Part shown: positions 1 through 6,309 of the stretch, in pieces
Layout: the number at the start of each line of letters is the position of its first letter
Position numbering within the stretch: position 1 is the first letter of the stretch
Source of the DNA: Balneolaceae bacterium SMO_bin1
GTDB taxonomy: Bacteria; Bacteroidota; Rhodothermia; Balneolales; Balneolaceae
Reading direction: 5' to 3'
Length of the DNA stretch: 7,263 bases
NCBI GenBank assembly: GCA_003123965.1
Contig: NNSL01000386.1
Coordinates: 1 to 7,263, forward strand
Made by a program: the position numbers and the translations under genes
The notes under the pieces: model-generated
Told to the model about the DNA's origin: nothing
Databases searched by the model: none
What the model saw: only the letters and a program-made list of their open reading frames with translations

Positions 1-2
1 TA

Positions 3-146
3 CATGCCAGTAAAAATGAGAACGCCGAACTATTTTGGGCCATTCGCGGGGGATTGGGAAACTTTGGCATCGTAACATCCATGGAGTTACAATTGCACGA
101 AGTTGGTCCCGAAGTAATGAGCGCTCAGGATTTTTTATCCGTTTGA
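3..146 (+). pseudogene. FAD-linked oxidase, upstream fragment (FAD-binding domain end), frameshifted
   Basis: This is the upstream reading frame of a gene that begins before the window. Its translation contains NAELFWAIRGGLGNFGIVTS followed by a HEVGP segment. That is the glycine-rich end of the PCMH-type FAD-binding domain found in FAD-linked oxidases and berberine-bridge-like enzymes (COG0277). The frame runs into a TGA at 144-146 immediately after a run of six T at 131-136. The matching downstream sequence continues in the +1 frame. With five T the junction would read AQDFYPFEDARNVLEFYRDF, which is what this family normally shows here (a YPFEDA-like strand followed by a helix). The fragment and the 184-867 ORF are therefore one gene split by a single extra base. 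Whether the base is real or a sequencing error cannot be told from the window. Confidence 0.8.
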
Positions 147-183
147 AGATGCTCGCAACGTCCTCGAATTCTACCGGGATTTC

Positions 184-867
184 ATGAAAAATGCCCCAGA
201 TGAAGTTCAGTGTTATGCTTTTATCATTCCAGCCCCGCCGTCTGAACCATTTCCGGAGGAAATGCACGGCAAGCCCATCATCGCACTCATTGCCTGCCAT
301 GCAGGCAAAAAAGAAGAAGGCAAAGAAGTTTTTTCGGGAATTGGAGAACTTTGGAAATCCTGTACTGAGTGTAGTTCAATCAATGCCCTACACGCAAATG
401 CAGCAGCGTTTGATGAGGGCGTACCCAAAGGCTCGCGGTGGTATTCGAAAGCGCACGATTTTGAAGCATTAACCAATGATATTATTGATGATATCATCCA
501 CTATACCCGCAGTTTTAAAGGGGATTACACGATGGTCTATTTGGGAGGATCGGACGGTGCGATCAACGATGTCGAAACTGAAGCCACCGCTTTTCCCCAT
601 CGGGATACAACCTTTGATTTTCATATCCTGGGTGGATGGGACGATGCCGATAGGGATGATGAAATCATGGAGTGGGTACAGAATTTTCACCACGCACTGG
701 ATGAGCACGCCACCGGCGGCGTGTATGTAAATCTGTTGGGTCATGATGAAAAACAGCGGGTGCCCCATGCCTACGGCGCCAATTACGAGCGGCTGCAGAG
801 GATCAAACAAAAGTGGGATCCGGAGAATCTGTTCAGCAGCAATCACAATATTCCTCCGGCGGAATGA
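184..867 (+). CDS. FAD-linked oxidase, C-terminal part with BBE domain (frameshifted from upstream fragment)
   Basis: This is the downstream part of a flavin-dependent oxidoreductase of the FAD-binding PCMH/BBE type. Such enzymes oxidise small-molecule alcohols, sugars or amines with covalently or tightly bound FAD. The substrate cannot be read from this part. The frame is open from 121, and family-like residues begin near 136 (YPFEDARNVLEFYRDF), so the ATG at 184 is only the first available start and not the true beginning. The substrate domain includes the stretch ATAFPHRDTTFDF. The C-terminus has GGVYVNLLG and then YGANYERLQRIKQKWDPENL and NHNIPP. This is the classic BBE signature, in which NYERL..IK.K.DP.NLF contributes to flavin and substrate-site packing. 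The gene ends at TGA 865-867 and converges on the large regulator at 991. The split makes a functional product doubtful unless the T-run count is an error. Confidence 0.82.
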   Translation: MKNAPDEVQCYAFIIPAPPSEPFPEEMHGKPIIALIACHAGKKEEGKEVFSGIGELWKSCTECSSINALHANAAAFDEGVPKGSRWYSKAHDFEALTNDIIDDIIHYTRSFKGDYTMVYLGGSDGAINDVETEATAFPHRDTTFDFHILGGWDDADRDDEIMEWVQNFHHALDEHATGGVYVNLLGHDEKQRVPHAYGANYERLQRIKQKWDPENLFSSNHNIPPAE

Positions 868-869
868 AA

Positions 870-906
870 ATCAGATAGCAAAGGATTTGAGTCTTTCGCA
901 TCTGAT
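870..906. terminator. Imperfect stem-loop between converging genes, candidate terminator
   Basis: Starting three bases after the oxidase stop codon, ATCAGAT (870-876) pairs with ATCTGAT (900-906). The pairing continues inward as 878-879 with 898-899 and 880-883 with 893-896, with single-base bulges at 877 and 897 and a 9-base loop. That gives about 13 pairs. The plus-strand downstream side is AT-rich (TTTATTTTA near 917-925) and the minus-strand side has a short T run opposite 867-870. A weak bidirectional terminator serving both converging genes is plausible. The rest of the 868-990 gap shows no gene. Inferred from sequence complementarity only. Confidence 0.45.
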
Positions 907-990
907 CAAAAGAAATTTATTTTAGCAGCAGAGACATGCTTTTCATGATACCTGTCGAATGTAGTAAATAGTTAATAGAGAAAGTCCAGT

Positions 991-3900
991 TTATATGGAA
1001 TCACCGGCCGGAATACGTCCATTCGCGTGCAATCCCCATGATTTGTTAATCGTGCTGATGAGCTCATCATATCGCTGATGCTTGCGAAGCGTTCCGAGTG
1101 CATCGGGCAGAAAGTAGCGGATCACATCTATCGAAAATGAATTCCACGTTTCAACCTGATCAAAAAGATCAAAGGCGGCTTCCTCATCACCCCGTACTGC
1201 ATGTATCAAACCGGCTGAGAATACTTCTTCTATTTGACCACCGAGCGTGTTAACCTCATCCATGTTCCCCAGTGAATAGTGGGAAGCGGCAAGCAGCGCT
1301 TTTATTTCATCACGGGTAGGTGTGCCCCGTACCGGAACAAGGGATAGAGCCTTCTGGAGAGCTGAAACAGCTTTTGCTTGCTCATTAATATGGTAGTAGA
1401 CTAATCCTTCCATAAAATGAGAAAGGCCATATTCCGGCTGAATTTCGCGGGCACGGCGGGCCTCCTGCAACGCCGATTCCATTTGCCCGTTTGCCAGATA
1501 TATTTCTGCCAGATAAACTCGAAAAGCGGGTGCCAGCGGGCTTAGTTTCACTGATTGCCGGGCCCCTTCAACAGCCTCCTCCGGCTTGCCCAAGCAAAGC
1601 AAAACCCAGCCAAGCCAGCTCCATCCCTCCGCATAGCTCGGCGTTAACGTTACGGCTTTCCGCAGTTCCGAAAGAGCTTCAGGCCCCTGAGTCTCGATTG
1701 AATAATAAATACCCATCGAAGCATGCGCTTCGCCTGAATCGGGATCAATTTCCAACGCACGCTCAGCCGCTTCCTGATAGTCGTAACTGTTTTCGGGATA
1801 CGCATACCCGTAAAACCGCAGCAGCGACAGGGCGTCCGCAATGCCTGTCCAGGCCAGCACGTACGCCTCATCCTGTTTCACGGCCTGATGGAAGCAATCA
1901 AGTGCATGGCGAATGGCTTTTTCGGTGCGCTCGTCGAGATAGGTGCGGCCCTCGGCATACAGGTAATAGGCATCCAAATTATCGGTCGGCTTGCGAACAA
2001 TACGCTTTTCCTCTCCCGTACTCAATTCAATTTCCAGTGATTGAACAATACGCTTCGCAACATCTTCCTGGATATCAAATACATTATCAACGCTAAGTTC
2101 TCTCTGGTAGCTTTGCGACCAGAATTGGCGGTCCATGCGGGTGTTGACCAAGCGAACCCGCACCTGAACCTGATTCTCAATTTGCTGCACGCTTCCTTCC
2201 ACAATCCAGTTCACCCCCAATTCGCCTGAAATTTCAGTTAATAACTTCCCCGATTTTTCATAGCGCATTACCGAAGTACGCGAGGTGACTTCAAGCCTTG
2301 CAATACTCGAAAGCCTGGTTAGTAAATCATCGTGGATGCCATTCACAAACAATTCTTGCTCCTCATTCCCGAGTGATGCAAACGGCAGCACGGCAATTGA
2401 TAAAGCGTCAGGGTTACTCCGCACGGATTCAGCCGGCGCAGCATTTATTCCCCAATATTGAGTCATTTCGTTGAACAGAGCTTCAAAACGAGCGTCGCCC
2501 TTTAACCTATTTATTACTTCGGGAAACAGATGATGCATTACCTGCGTGGGCCAGGGTTCCCAGCTTTGGGTGCGTTCAAAATAGTTCAGCGCCTGATCTA
2601 TTTCTCCCAATGCGGCATACACTAAACCGGCAGCAAAATCATCATCATTCTTTCTAATAATCGTTAACAACCTACGCGCCGCCTGTTTATCGCCCGCTGC
2701 TATTTTCGCCAAAGCCAGCGTTGCTCGGGGCCCTTCACCGGCCCACTCCACGGAAAGATCCTGAAGATATGGTTGGGCTTCGTTGAACCGTCCCTGATGA
2801 TACAGAATTAAACCTACATAAAACGGCCCTGTGGTCCACTTGGGGTGTAATTCACACACGCGACGGGCCTGCTGCAGCGCTTCTTTGGGGACATTGTTAG
2901 CCAGATAGGAAAATGATAGGTTGATGGCTGCTTCGGGGGAAAAGGGATCCAGCTCCACGGCCTTTTTAGCACCTTCCAGCGCTTGCTCTTTTTGGCCCAA
3001 TAATTGGGAAACCCAGCTTAGCTTATTGTGCGCATCGGCATAGCCGGGCCGCAGTTCAATAGCACGTTTCAACCGTTGCACGGCCGCTGGCCCCTCAGCC
3101 CTCTCGGCATGCAAGGTCCCAAACGCCACGTGCGCTTCTGCCAGATCTTCATCCAGCGCCAACGCCTCCCGGATACACGTTTCCGCCTCATCGAGTATTT
3201 GATCTTTCACTTCAAACCGGTACCCGTAAAGAGCCAAAAGAGCATCCGCACGGCCCGTTAGTGCCAGCGCAAACTCCGGGTCCTGTTCAATCGCTTCGCT
3301 AAAATACTTCATCGCCCGGCGAATACCTTTCTCAGTACGTTGCTCTACCCAACTTACACCCTGCATATACAACCGATACGCATCTAAATTTTCCGTGGAC
3401 CGCCGCTTCGCGCGCTGCTTCTCAGCTGAGGTGAATTCCGCTTGCAATGCATCGGCAATTTTTTGGGTGATTTCGCCCTGTATCTCAAATAAGTTTCCGG
3501 CCGTGAGCTCCCGTCGGTAATCTTTCGACCATATTTGGGCGTCGTTGGTAGCATTAATCAGACGAATATTTACCCGTACCTGCCCACCAATTTCCTGCAC
3601 ATCGCCCTCTAGCAGCCAGCCGGCATTTAGCTCATTGCCAATTTCTTTTCCGGTTTTCTCACTATTCGCAAATTTTTGCACCGATGTGCGTGAAATTACT
3701 TTAATATCCCGAATACTGGATAAGCTGGTTAAAATGTTGCTGTGGATGCCGCTCGCAAATACCGATGTGGCCTCGGTACCGGACGTTTCAAATGGGAGAA
3801 CAGCGATACATCGCTCTTCTTTATTGCGCCCGTTTTCACTTTTAAACGTTGGGGTAGATAATTTAGGGTGATTACGAATCTCTTCAGCTAAAGCCTTCAG

Positions 3901-4587
3901 TTCGTCCGACGGCTCCATTTCCCATTCTCGTCTAAAACGGTTAGAAAACTTCTCGAATGCTTGCAGGGCGTCTTCGCGGTGGCCAATGCCATCAAGAAAT
4001 TGGATCAACCGGGCCTGCATTTCTTCGGAAAAGTAGCGGTAGTCCGTTGCCTTTTTAGCCCATCGGCGGGCCGAAGCCATATCACCCGTTTGTTGAGCAT
4101 TCTCGGCAAGCGTCCACGAAGCTTCGGTGGCGCGCTGCCTGAGCCGCTCGCGCTCTGCATCCATCCAACTGACAAATTCATTGGAAACATCCGGCACATG
4201 AAAGCCCGGCAGCAGATCGCCGTGATATAAATCAAGTGCCTCATGTATATGTTCCTCATCCAACGCTTCTTCAAAAGCGAGGGCATCACACCATATTTTT
4301 TGATGATTGACGCAAAGCTCTTCGGTCCCCCTGCTTATGACCGCCTCTTTTCCCAATGCCTCCCTGATGTGGTAAAGCATGTTGTTGAGGGCATTTCGGG
4401 CGCTTTTCTGCCCCATTGCAGGCCAAAACAATGCTACTAATTTATCTCGGCGGCGGTACCCGCGCGGGCGGGCCAGCATCAGGTAGGCAAGCAATGCCAA
4501 CCGCTTAGGCCCGGTAAGAAAAGATTGATCAAAACTGCCGTCGGCCCGCTGGAGCTTTGTTGAACCCAGAATTGAAAGTTTAAGCAT
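991..4587 (-). CDS. BTAD (SARP-type) transcriptional regulator with two tandem FlgO/TolB-N-like + TPR modules
   Basis: This is an intact 1198-residue protein, probably a cytoplasmic one-component regulator, since no signal peptide or membrane span is visible. Residues 1-95 look like the OmpR-like winged helix of SARP proteins (LALLAYLMLARPRGYRRRDK, then LFWPAMGQKSARNALNNMLY). Residues 98-240 match the bacterial transcriptional activator domain, helical and ending MEPSDELKALAEEI. Residues 260-390 are a FlgO/TolB-N-like alpha/beta domain (IAVLPF, SRTSV, LLEGDVQEIGGQVRVNIRL, YRRELTAGNLFEIQ). About 400-700 are TPRs such as AVQRLKRAIELRPGYADAHN. The whole module then repeats at 729-1187 (IAVLPF at 731, VEGSVQQIENQVQVRVRL, TPRs). 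There is no NB-ARC or other ATPase of the larger SARP/LuxR kind. The ATG at 4585-4587 places the start directly at the winged-helix strand. It is divergent from the lipoprotein genes at 4770 onward, which are candidate targets by position only. The ligand or signal is unknown. Confidence 0.92.
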   Translation of the reverse strand: MLKLSILGSTKLQRADGSFDQSFLTGPKRLALLAYLMLARPRGYRRRDKLVALFWPAMGQKSARNALNNMLYHIREALGKEAVISRGTEELCVNHQKIWCDALAFEEALDEEHIHEALDLYHGDLLPGFHVPDVSNEFVSWMDAERERLRQRATEASWTLAENAQQTGDMASARRWAKKATDYRYFSEEMQARLIQFLDGIGHREDALQAFEKFSNRFRREWEMEPSDELKALAEEIRNHPKLSTPTFKSENGRNKEERCIAVLPFETSGTEATSVFASGIHSNILTSLSSIRDIKVISRTSVQKFANSEKTGKEIGNELNAGWLLEGDVQEIGGQVRVNIRLINATNDAQIWSKDYRRELTAGNLFEIQGEITQKIADALQAEFTSAEKQRAKRRSTENLDAYRLYMQGVSWVEQRTEKGIRRAMKYFSEAIEQDPEFALALTGRADALLALYGYRFEVKDQILDEAETCIREALALDEDLAEAHVAFGTLHAERAEGPAAVQRLKRAIELRPGYADAHNKLSWVSQLLGQKEQALEGAKKAVELDPFSPEAAINLSFSYLANNVPKEALQQARRVCELHPKWTTGPFYVGLILYHQGRFNEAQPYLQDLSVEWAGEGPRATLALAKIAAGDKQAARRLLTIIRKNDDDFAAGLVYAALGEIDQALNYFERTQSWEPWPTQVMHHLFPEVINRLKGDARFEALFNEMTQYWGINAAPAESVRSNPDALSIAVLPFASLGNEEQELFVNGIHDDLLTRLSSIARLEVTSRTSVMRYEKSGKLLTEISGELGVNWIVEGSVQQIENQVQVRVRLVNTRMDRQFWSQSYQRELSVDNVFDIQEDVAKRIVQSLEIELSTGEEKRIVRKPTDNLDAYYLYAEGRTYLDERTEKAIRHALDCFHQAVKQDEAYVLAWTGIADALSLLRFYGYAYPENSYDYQEAAERALEIDPDSGEAHASMGIYYSIETQGPEALSELRKAVTLTPSYAEGWSWLGWVLLCLGKPEEAVEGARQSVKLSPLAPAFRVYLAEIYLANGQMESALQEARRAREIQPEYGLSHFMEGLVYYHINEQAKAVSALQKALSLVPVRGTPTRDEIKALLAASHYSLGNMDEVNTLGGQIEEVFSAGLIHAVRGDEEAAFDLFDQVETWNSFSIDVIRYFLPDALGTLRKHQRYDELISTINKSWGLHANGRIPAGDSI
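1027..3807 (-). repeat. Ancient in-frame tandem duplication inside the regulator gene (two ~470-codon modules)
   Basis: Copy 1 covers about 2449-3807 (residues 261-713) and copy 2 about 1027-2397 (residues 731-1187). The first IAVLPF is at residue 261 and the second at 731, an offset of 470. The offset is still 472 at the closing motif (YWGI at 711-714 against SWGL at 1183-1186), so the copies align almost without gaps through both the FlgO/TolB-N-like and TPR parts. My hand count over residues 261-400 against 731-870 gives 62 identities in 140 positions, about 44 percent. Such divergence means an old duplication rather than a recent or assembly-made one. Confidence 0.85.
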
Positions 4588-4607
4588 CCCATTCTCATTT
4601 TTTTGCC

Positions 4608-4626
4608 TCTTAGATGCAATCTAAGA
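4608..4626. promoter_or_regulatory. Dyad in the regulator leader (8-bp arms, 3-bp spacer)
   Basis: TCTTAGAT (4608-4615) and ATCTAAGA (4619-4626) form a perfect inverted repeat around GCA. It starts 21 bases upstream of the regulator's ATG on the minus strand. It could be an operator for autoregulation, or a hairpin in the 5' untranslated leader close to the ribosome-binding region. It is short and AT-rich, so chance is possible. No convincing Bacteroidota (TAnnTTTG) or sigma-70 promoter can be assigned in 4588-4769. The closest match is TATTATTTG near 4660-4669, which has one base too many. Confidence 0.4.
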
Positions 4627-4685
4627 AACAAGCGACTCATAGCAAAGAGGGTGCTTATATATTATTTGCGAACCTTCATTATCTG

Positions 4686-4716
4686 GCGACAAATAGAATT
4701 AAGAGAGCGTACAAAT
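4686..4716 (+). promoter_or_regulatory. Direct repeat GCGACAAAT / GCGTACAAAT, 22-bp phased
   Basis: GCGACAAAT (4686-4694) and GCGTACAAAT (4707-4716) are near-identical, and their ACAAAT cores start 22 bases apart (4689 and 4711), two helical turns. SARP-family activators are known to bind short direct repeats phased at 11 or 22 bp just upstream of the -10 region of their targets. These repeats lie 54-84 bases before the lipoprotein start at 4770, with an AT-rich GATAAAT about 14 bases downstream. Calling it a regulator binding site is inference from spacing alone. Confidence 0.25.
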
Positions 4717-4746
4717 TTCTATCCCCTTCAGATAAATGAATCAAAC

Positions 4747-4777
4747 ATTCACAATTAAATGAGCACATTATGAAAAC
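4747..4777 (+). repeat. Translation-start leader repeat, copy 1
   Basis: This is a 31-base stretch running from ATTCAC through the start codon at 4770 to GAAAAC. It recurs at 6115-6146 with one substitution and one extra C. It spans the initiation region and the first codons (MKT). In this copy an upstream ATG (4759) opens a four-codon frame, ATGAGCACATTATGA, whose stop overlaps the gene's ATG as ATGA (4770-4773). This is the arrangement used in stop-start translational coupling. There is no strong Shine-Dalgarno sequence, as is common in Bacteroidota. Confidence 0.7.
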
Positions 4778-6050
4778 GTTAACTCAATTAACCAATACAT
4801 ATGCAAAAGCAAGCAGAACGTTTGCACTTGCTTTGATAGGTACCTGCCTGGCACTGCTGGCAGTATCCTGTAGTGAAACAGATCCGGCTTCTGTTGAAAC
4901 CAATTCCCTTGATTTAGCTGAAGTGGAGTCTAAGGCAAAATGGCAAAATAGTGGGCCTTACGAGTTTGAAGCTCCTGTTTTTGATATCACTGCGACTCCC
5001 GATGGCAGTATCCTCTTGGCCGAGACGATATATTCTTCAGCCGAAATTCCTGAAGAGGGAAAAACCTCCGAAACGCTCATTAAGCGAATCGGGAAAAAAG
5101 GTGTGACCACCTTCGGAAAAGTTGAAACGGTGGAAGGGGCGTCTTTGAACGGATTGGCAGCACTTGGCAAAAGCAACTTCTTTGCGGCAGCGGGTGGTCC
5201 CGACCAAGCGGTTGGAGCCAAGATATACAGGATTAATCCCGGCGGACAAAGAGTTATAGGGGATATCGAGGCCTACGAGCAGCGCGTGGATGTGGATGCC
5301 AATAAGGGAGCAAGGTGGAAAAATACCCTTTGTGAGGAAAATGACAGCCAGGGGTTCACGGCCGGGCCACAGTCCAATCCTTATCATTTGACAACCAATA
5401 AAAGTGACGTACTTGTTGCCGATGCTGCCGGCAATTCACTGCTGAGTGTGAGTCCTAACGGAGATATTGACTGGATTGCCGTTTTTACCCCTCCGACAAA
5501 TAACGGAGGCAGTTCGATCAATGCGGAAGACTGGATGGTGCTTTTTTCAGTACCTGGCTTGACCTGTTATGTACAGCCTGTGCCAACTGCCGTTGCGATA
5601 GGACCTGACGGTGATATCTATGTTGGAGAACTTACCGGTGTAACCTCCACTGATATCGGACTGGAGGAAGGCGGAAAGACCACCGGTCTTTCACGGGTAT
5701 GGCGCATCGAGGCTGGTGCACGTAATGTAAACTGCCCCTCCGACGATTGTACGGTCGTGGTTGACGGTATGACCTCGATACTTGATATCGAAATCGGTCC
5801 CGACGGCATGCTGTATGTTGTGGAGTACGATAAAAACGGCTGGTTTACAGCTACCGACGTTGATAATCCGAATCCGGCGGGCGGCCTCCTAAAGAAATGC
5901 GATCCCGAAACAGGATATTGTGAAACTGTAAGGGGAGATGAATCTTTATTGCTTTACCCGGGTGCTATCACGTTTGACAAATGGGACAACCTTTGGTTGC
6001 TGGATAATAACATTAATGCGCCTCGCGTACGGCAATTAAATGTACTATAA
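4770..6050 (+). CDS. ScyD/ScyE-family beta-propeller lipoprotein
   Basis: This is a 426-residue exported protein. Residues 1-33 form a lipoprotein signal (charged start, hydrophobic ALALIGTCLALLAVS, lipobox ending at C34), and CSETD follows, so it is probably anchored to the outer membrane. The mature part resembles the ScyD/ScyE family, six-bladed NHL/SMP-30-like propellers named from cyanobacterial scytonemin clusters. Blade motifs are visible at 70-84 (VFDITATPDGSILLAE), 152-172 (IYRINPGG, IEAYEQ), 203-235 (NPYHL, DVLVADAAGNSLLSVSPNGD), 271-288 (VPTAVAIGPDGDIYVGELTG), 335-352 (ILDIEIGPDGMLYVVE) and 397-412. Six mature cysteines besides C34 (188, 266, 322, 327, 377, 384) suggest disulfides. 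No catalytic set is evident, so binding or scaffold roles are as likely as enzymatic ones. It is divergent from the regulator and followed by a second lipoprotein gene with a near-identical start region. Nothing else in the window suggests scytonemin synthesis. Confidence 0.85.
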   Translation: MKTLTQLTNTYAKASRTFALALIGTCLALLAVSCSETDPASVETNSLDLAEVESKAKWQNSGPYEFEAPVFDITATPDGSILLAETIYSSAEIPEEGKTSETLIKRIGKKGVTTFGKVETVEGASLNGLAALGKSNFFAAAGGPDQAVGAKIYRINPGGQRVIGDIEAYEQRVDVDANKGARWKNTLCEENDSQGFTAGPQSNPYHLTTNKSDVLVADAAGNSLLSVSPNGDIDWIAVFTPPTNNGGSSINAEDWMVLFSVPGLTCYVQPVPTAVAIGPDGDIYVGELTGVTSTDIGLEEGGKTTGLSRVWRIEAGARNVNCPSDDCTVVVDGMTSILDIEIGPDGMLYVVEYDKNGWFTATDVDNPNPAGGLLKKCDPETGYCETVRGDESLLLYPGAITFDKWDNLWLLDNNINAPRVRQLNVL

Positions 6051-6067
6051 GTATACCAATAATCATG

Positions 6068-6101
6068 GGTTAGAGATCCCACGAAAATTGGGATCTCAAC
6101 C
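6068..6101 (+). terminator. Hairpin between the two lipoprotein genes
   Basis: GGTT (6068-6071) and GAGATCCCA (6073-6081) pair with TGGGATCTC (6089-6097) and AACC (6098-6101). This gives 13 base pairs with one bulged A at 6072 and a 7-base loop (CGAAAAT). It begins 17 bases after the stop codon of the upstream gene. No U run follows, only an AT-rich stretch, so it could be a partial terminator, a processing or mRNA-stability element, or an attenuator setting the ratio of the two genes. Confidence 0.6.
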
Positions 6102-6114
6102 TATTCATCAAATT

Positions 6115-6146
6115 ATTCACAAATAAATGAGCACCATTATGAAAAC
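6115..6146 (+). repeat. Translation-start leader repeat, copy 2
   Basis: This is the second copy of the 4747-4777 leader, 30 of 32 aligned positions identical. It marks ATG 6139 as the likely true start of the cupredoxin-like gene. One additional C here makes the upstream ATG (6127) in frame with 6139 (M-S-T-I-M-K-T), whereas in copy 1 the same upstream ATG gives a short overlapping frame. The extra C may be an indel error, as other indels are suspected nearby. Confidence 0.7.
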
Positions 6147-6309
6147 ACAAACCAACATATTACCCAATAAAAGTACAGCATGGAAACATAAGTTCAAGGT
6201 ATAATACGGGTCGCACCATCACTCTTGTTTTATTCTTGATTATAATGGCAGCCTCCCTTGTTCTTGCGGATGCGAAGATAACGGCACCAACAACGAGGAA
6301 GACAATCGC
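6139..6309 (+). pseudogene. Displaced 5' end and signal peptide of the cupredoxin-like lipoprotein gene (two frameshifts)
   Basis: From ATG 6139 the frame reads MKTQTNILPNKSTAWKHKFK and then stops at TAA 6202-6204. The next frame supplies a hydrophobic signal core, RTITLVLFLIIMAASLVLA (6212-6268). The original frame then resumes as CEDNGTNNEEDN (from 6271) directly into the 6310 ORF. Removing one G near 6198-6199 and adding one G near 6268-6269 would give a continuous protein with a perfect lipobox, LAGC, with cysteine at residue 45 of about 338. The two shifts cancel, and both lie at short G runs. They are either sequencing or assembly errors or real damage to the export signal. Confidence 0.7.

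Noticed and set aside
131..146. Programmed ribosomal frameshift at T-TTT-TTA
   Set aside because: The heptamer resembles a -1 slippery site, but the downstream family frame needs a +1 shift (or loss of one T), and such oxidases are not known to be expressed by frameshifting.
469..846. 125-codon open frame on the minus strand opposite the oxidase
   Set aside because: The plus-strand frame has clear BBE-domain motifs. This one is an antisense shadow.
917..955. CATG-CTTTT-CATG hairpin at about 938-950 as the regulator's terminator
   Set aside because: It has only four base pairs, too weak compared with the 870-906 structure.
1491..2096. 201-codon open frame on the plus strand
   Set aside because: It lies entirely inside the regulator gene on the opposite strand, and its translation is low-complexity and proline/arginine/serine-rich with no recognisable domain.
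4652..4671. Bacteroidota -7 promoter (TAnnTTTG) in the divergent region
   Set aside because: The best match, TATTATTTG, has three rather than two bases between TA and TTTG, and no TTG -33 element is properly spaced.
4770..6050. Scytonemin biosynthesis cluster
   Set aside because: Only the propeller resembles ScyD/ScyE. No ScyA, ScyB or ScyC-like or aromatic-precursor genes are present, and such propellers occur widely outside that pathway.
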